Positions 5,925 through 6,766 of a stretch of 6,766 bases of DNA are shown here, piece after piece. Numbering within the stretch: the first letter of the stretch is position 1; every line of letters starts with the position of its first letter. The notes beneath the pieces were generated by a model. It was not told the DNA's origin, did not search any database, and saw only the letters and a program-made list of their open reading frames with translations. This stretch comes from Nanobdellota archaeon (GTDB lineage: Archaea; Thermoproteota; Nitrososphaeria; Nitrososphaerales; Nitrosopumilaceae). Location: positions 1 through 6,766 of the forward strand of contig JAAUVF010000049.1 of the NCBI GenBank assembly GCA_012030815.1, read 5' to 3'. The translations under genes were made by a program, and so were the position numbers.

Positions 5925-6267
5925 ATGGAATGCACAGACGGAACATGCAAAACAGAAAACACAGAAAAATTGTGCCTGTGGTTCTAGCAAATCATACGAT
6001 GATTGTTGTGGATGTCAGACAATGGATCCAATACAACATGCTATGATGAGTTGGCACAAGGCATTTTTTGCAGCACACCATGATGCAATGACTGACAGAA
6101 TGAGAAAGAGAATTGAAGCCGCATATGGCCCAACAATGGACAAGGCAGCAGATGCTGTTTTTGAAGCAATGGGAAAGATGTGGAGTTCAATGCTTACTCA
6201 GGCAGAAGCAAAACAAGAAGTTGCATTAAAGTTGCAAAAAATATTCTCAGAAACAAATAGGAAGTAA
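5925..6267 (+). CDS. Cys-rich SEC-C motif protein, with apparent frameshift at 5965-5969
   Basis: The gene begins MECTDGTCKTENTE at 5925, but its frame stops after 20 codons (TAG 5985-5987). Shifting by one base at the A5 run 5965-5969 gives NCACGSSKSYDDCCGCQ, an exact SEC-C zinc-binding motif (C-x-C-G-S-x-K-x-Y-x-x-C-C-G, positions 5971-6012), and then 81 more residues. The downstream frame has no ATG, GTG or TTG start before 6022, so an annotator using 6022 would lose the motif. Restored length is about 113 residues. There are seven cysteines in the first 30 residues, followed by a helical domain rich in Met and His (WHKAFFAAHHDAM; nine Met in 81 residues). SEC-C motifs bind zinc and often mediate protein contacts, as at the SecA C-terminus. 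The role here is unknown. The divergent HxlR gene and shared operator suggest regulation by that protein. Confidence 0.83.
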
Positions 6268-6270
6268 TTC

Positions 6271-6299
6271 CTTTTTTTCTTTTTTTTCTCCTTGTTTTT
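6271..6299 (+). terminator. Long T-rich tract ending the SEC-C gene transcript
   Basis: Immediately after the stop codon there are runs of seven and eight T separated by C, followed by another run of five T. This is a strong archaeal-type oligo-T terminator for the rightward transcript. The convergent metallohydrolase gene on the other strand gains no T tract from it. Confidence 0.75.
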
Positions 6300-6301
6300 A
6301 A

Positions 6302-6766
6302 CTAATCAATTCTTTGATATTCTGAAATTCTCCAGCAATGATCGTAAGTGAATAAATCAACTCCGCCTAGTCTGTCAATCCATTTTGCAACAACCTCATC
6401 AGCGCATTGTTGTGTGATAGTATCAGCATAGATTTGGAATGCTAACCATATATTAGAGAAACCAACTTCTTGTCCAATTTCCATAAAAGATAATCCTTGA
6501 TTTGCTTTACTAGCACTTGCTTGAATGTCTTGAAAGTATTCTTTTTGGATTTCAACATCTTCTGCAGTTCCTAAACGTGTAAGATGTCCTCCAATGTATG
6601 TATCAAAATTATATTCTAGAACTTTGTCATGTGCTGCAAGAAATTCTGTAACATCTTGTGCCATTGCTAAATCTTTGAATGGAGTCCATCCAGGAAATAT
6701 CACATCAACTAACATCAGAACTTTTTGAGTTGGTGCATAGATGAAGATGTTTCCTGGTTCATGCAT
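6302..6766 (-). CDS. Metallo-beta-lactamase-fold hydrolase, C-terminal part (partial)
   Basis: These 154 residues are the C-terminal part of an MBL-fold metal-dependent hydrolase; the gene continues beyond the right edge, so the HxHxDH metal motif is outside the window. The fragment opens with HEPGNIFIYAP, where His2 would be a metal ligand. It continues KVLMLVDVIFPGW with the bridging-metal Asp21, and GGHLTRLG with the last metal-ligand His61. The in-frame ATG at the window edge lies inside the fold and is unlikely to be the true start. The remainder is mostly helical and includes a Trp/Cys-containing stretch (YDHCWR) close to the end. The substrate cannot be deduced; family members include glyoxalase II-like, lactonase and nuclease enzymes. 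It converges on the SEC-C gene with a 34-bp gap. Confidence 0.88.
   Translation of the reverse strand: MHEPGNIFIYAPTQKVLMLVDVIFPGWTPFKDLAMAQDVTEFLAAHDKVLEYNFDTYIGGHLTRLGTAEDVEIQKEYFQDIQASASKANQGLSFMEIGQEVGFSNIWLAFQIYADTITQQCADEVVAKWIDRLGGVDLFTYDHCWRISEYQRID

Noticed and set aside
1..6766. Mobile element, CRISPR array or defence system
   Set aside because: No transposase, integrase, repeat-spacer pattern, terminal repeats or nuclease/toxin pair was recognised; gene content is housekeeping, stress and regulation.

Overview
The window is AT-rich (about one third G+C by eye) and looks like the chromosome of a marine ammonia-oxidising archaeon (Nitrososphaerota/Thaumarchaeota, Nitrosopumilus-like). 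The reasons are an archaeal A-type ATP synthase, an archaeal-style Hsp20, a tiny C2H2 zinc-finger protein of a kind common in these archaea, HxlR regulators, TATA-like boxes about 25 nt upstream of start codons (leaderless transcripts), and T-rich transcript ends. No mobile element, CRISPR array, tRNA or rRNA was seen. The assignment rests on protein character and was not checked by a search.

Layout. (1) Positions 1-3095 hold part of the ATP synthase locus. Subunits A (partial) and E run leftward in the order E-A, with a stop-ATG junction of zero spacing. The membrane subunit I runs rightward from a very short divergent gap. (2) Positions 3137-4806 hold two protein-quality-control genes facing each other: the membrane metalloprotease HtpX (rightward) and a small heat-shock protein (leftward). 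Between them lie about 200 bp with hairpins and a likely Hsp20 transcript end. (3) Positions 4807-5136 hold a divergent promoter region and a 67-residue zinc-finger protein read from a leaderless promoter. (4) Positions 5137-5432 contain no convincing gene but do contain a perfect 9-bp inverted repeat and a hairpin followed by a T tract, so a small RNA or a long 3' UTR is possible. (5) Positions 5433-6267 hold a divergent pair: an HxlR-type regulator (leftward) and a Cys-rich SEC-C motif protein (rightward). They share a palindromic operator-like site. (6) Positions 6302-6766 hold the C-terminal part of a metallo-beta-lactamase-fold hydrolase that runs off the right edge.

The main non-obvious result is that three genes, htpX, the HxlR regulator and the SEC-C gene, each carry an apparent single-base frameshift at or beside an A-run. 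In each case the missing conserved part of the protein is intact in another frame: the HtpX C-terminal THPLTYKRIEKL segment, the HxlR C-terminal helix, and the SEC-C motif itself. Taken at face value, automated annotation would truncate all three. Three homopolymer-associated shifts within about 2 kb most simply suggest sequencing or assembly indels. Recent mutation, transcriptional slippage or programmed frameshifting remain possible. I see no clearly new biological system. The best candidates for follow-up are the HxlR/SEC-C module with its palindromic operator and the unannotated hairpin-T-tract region at 5137-5432.
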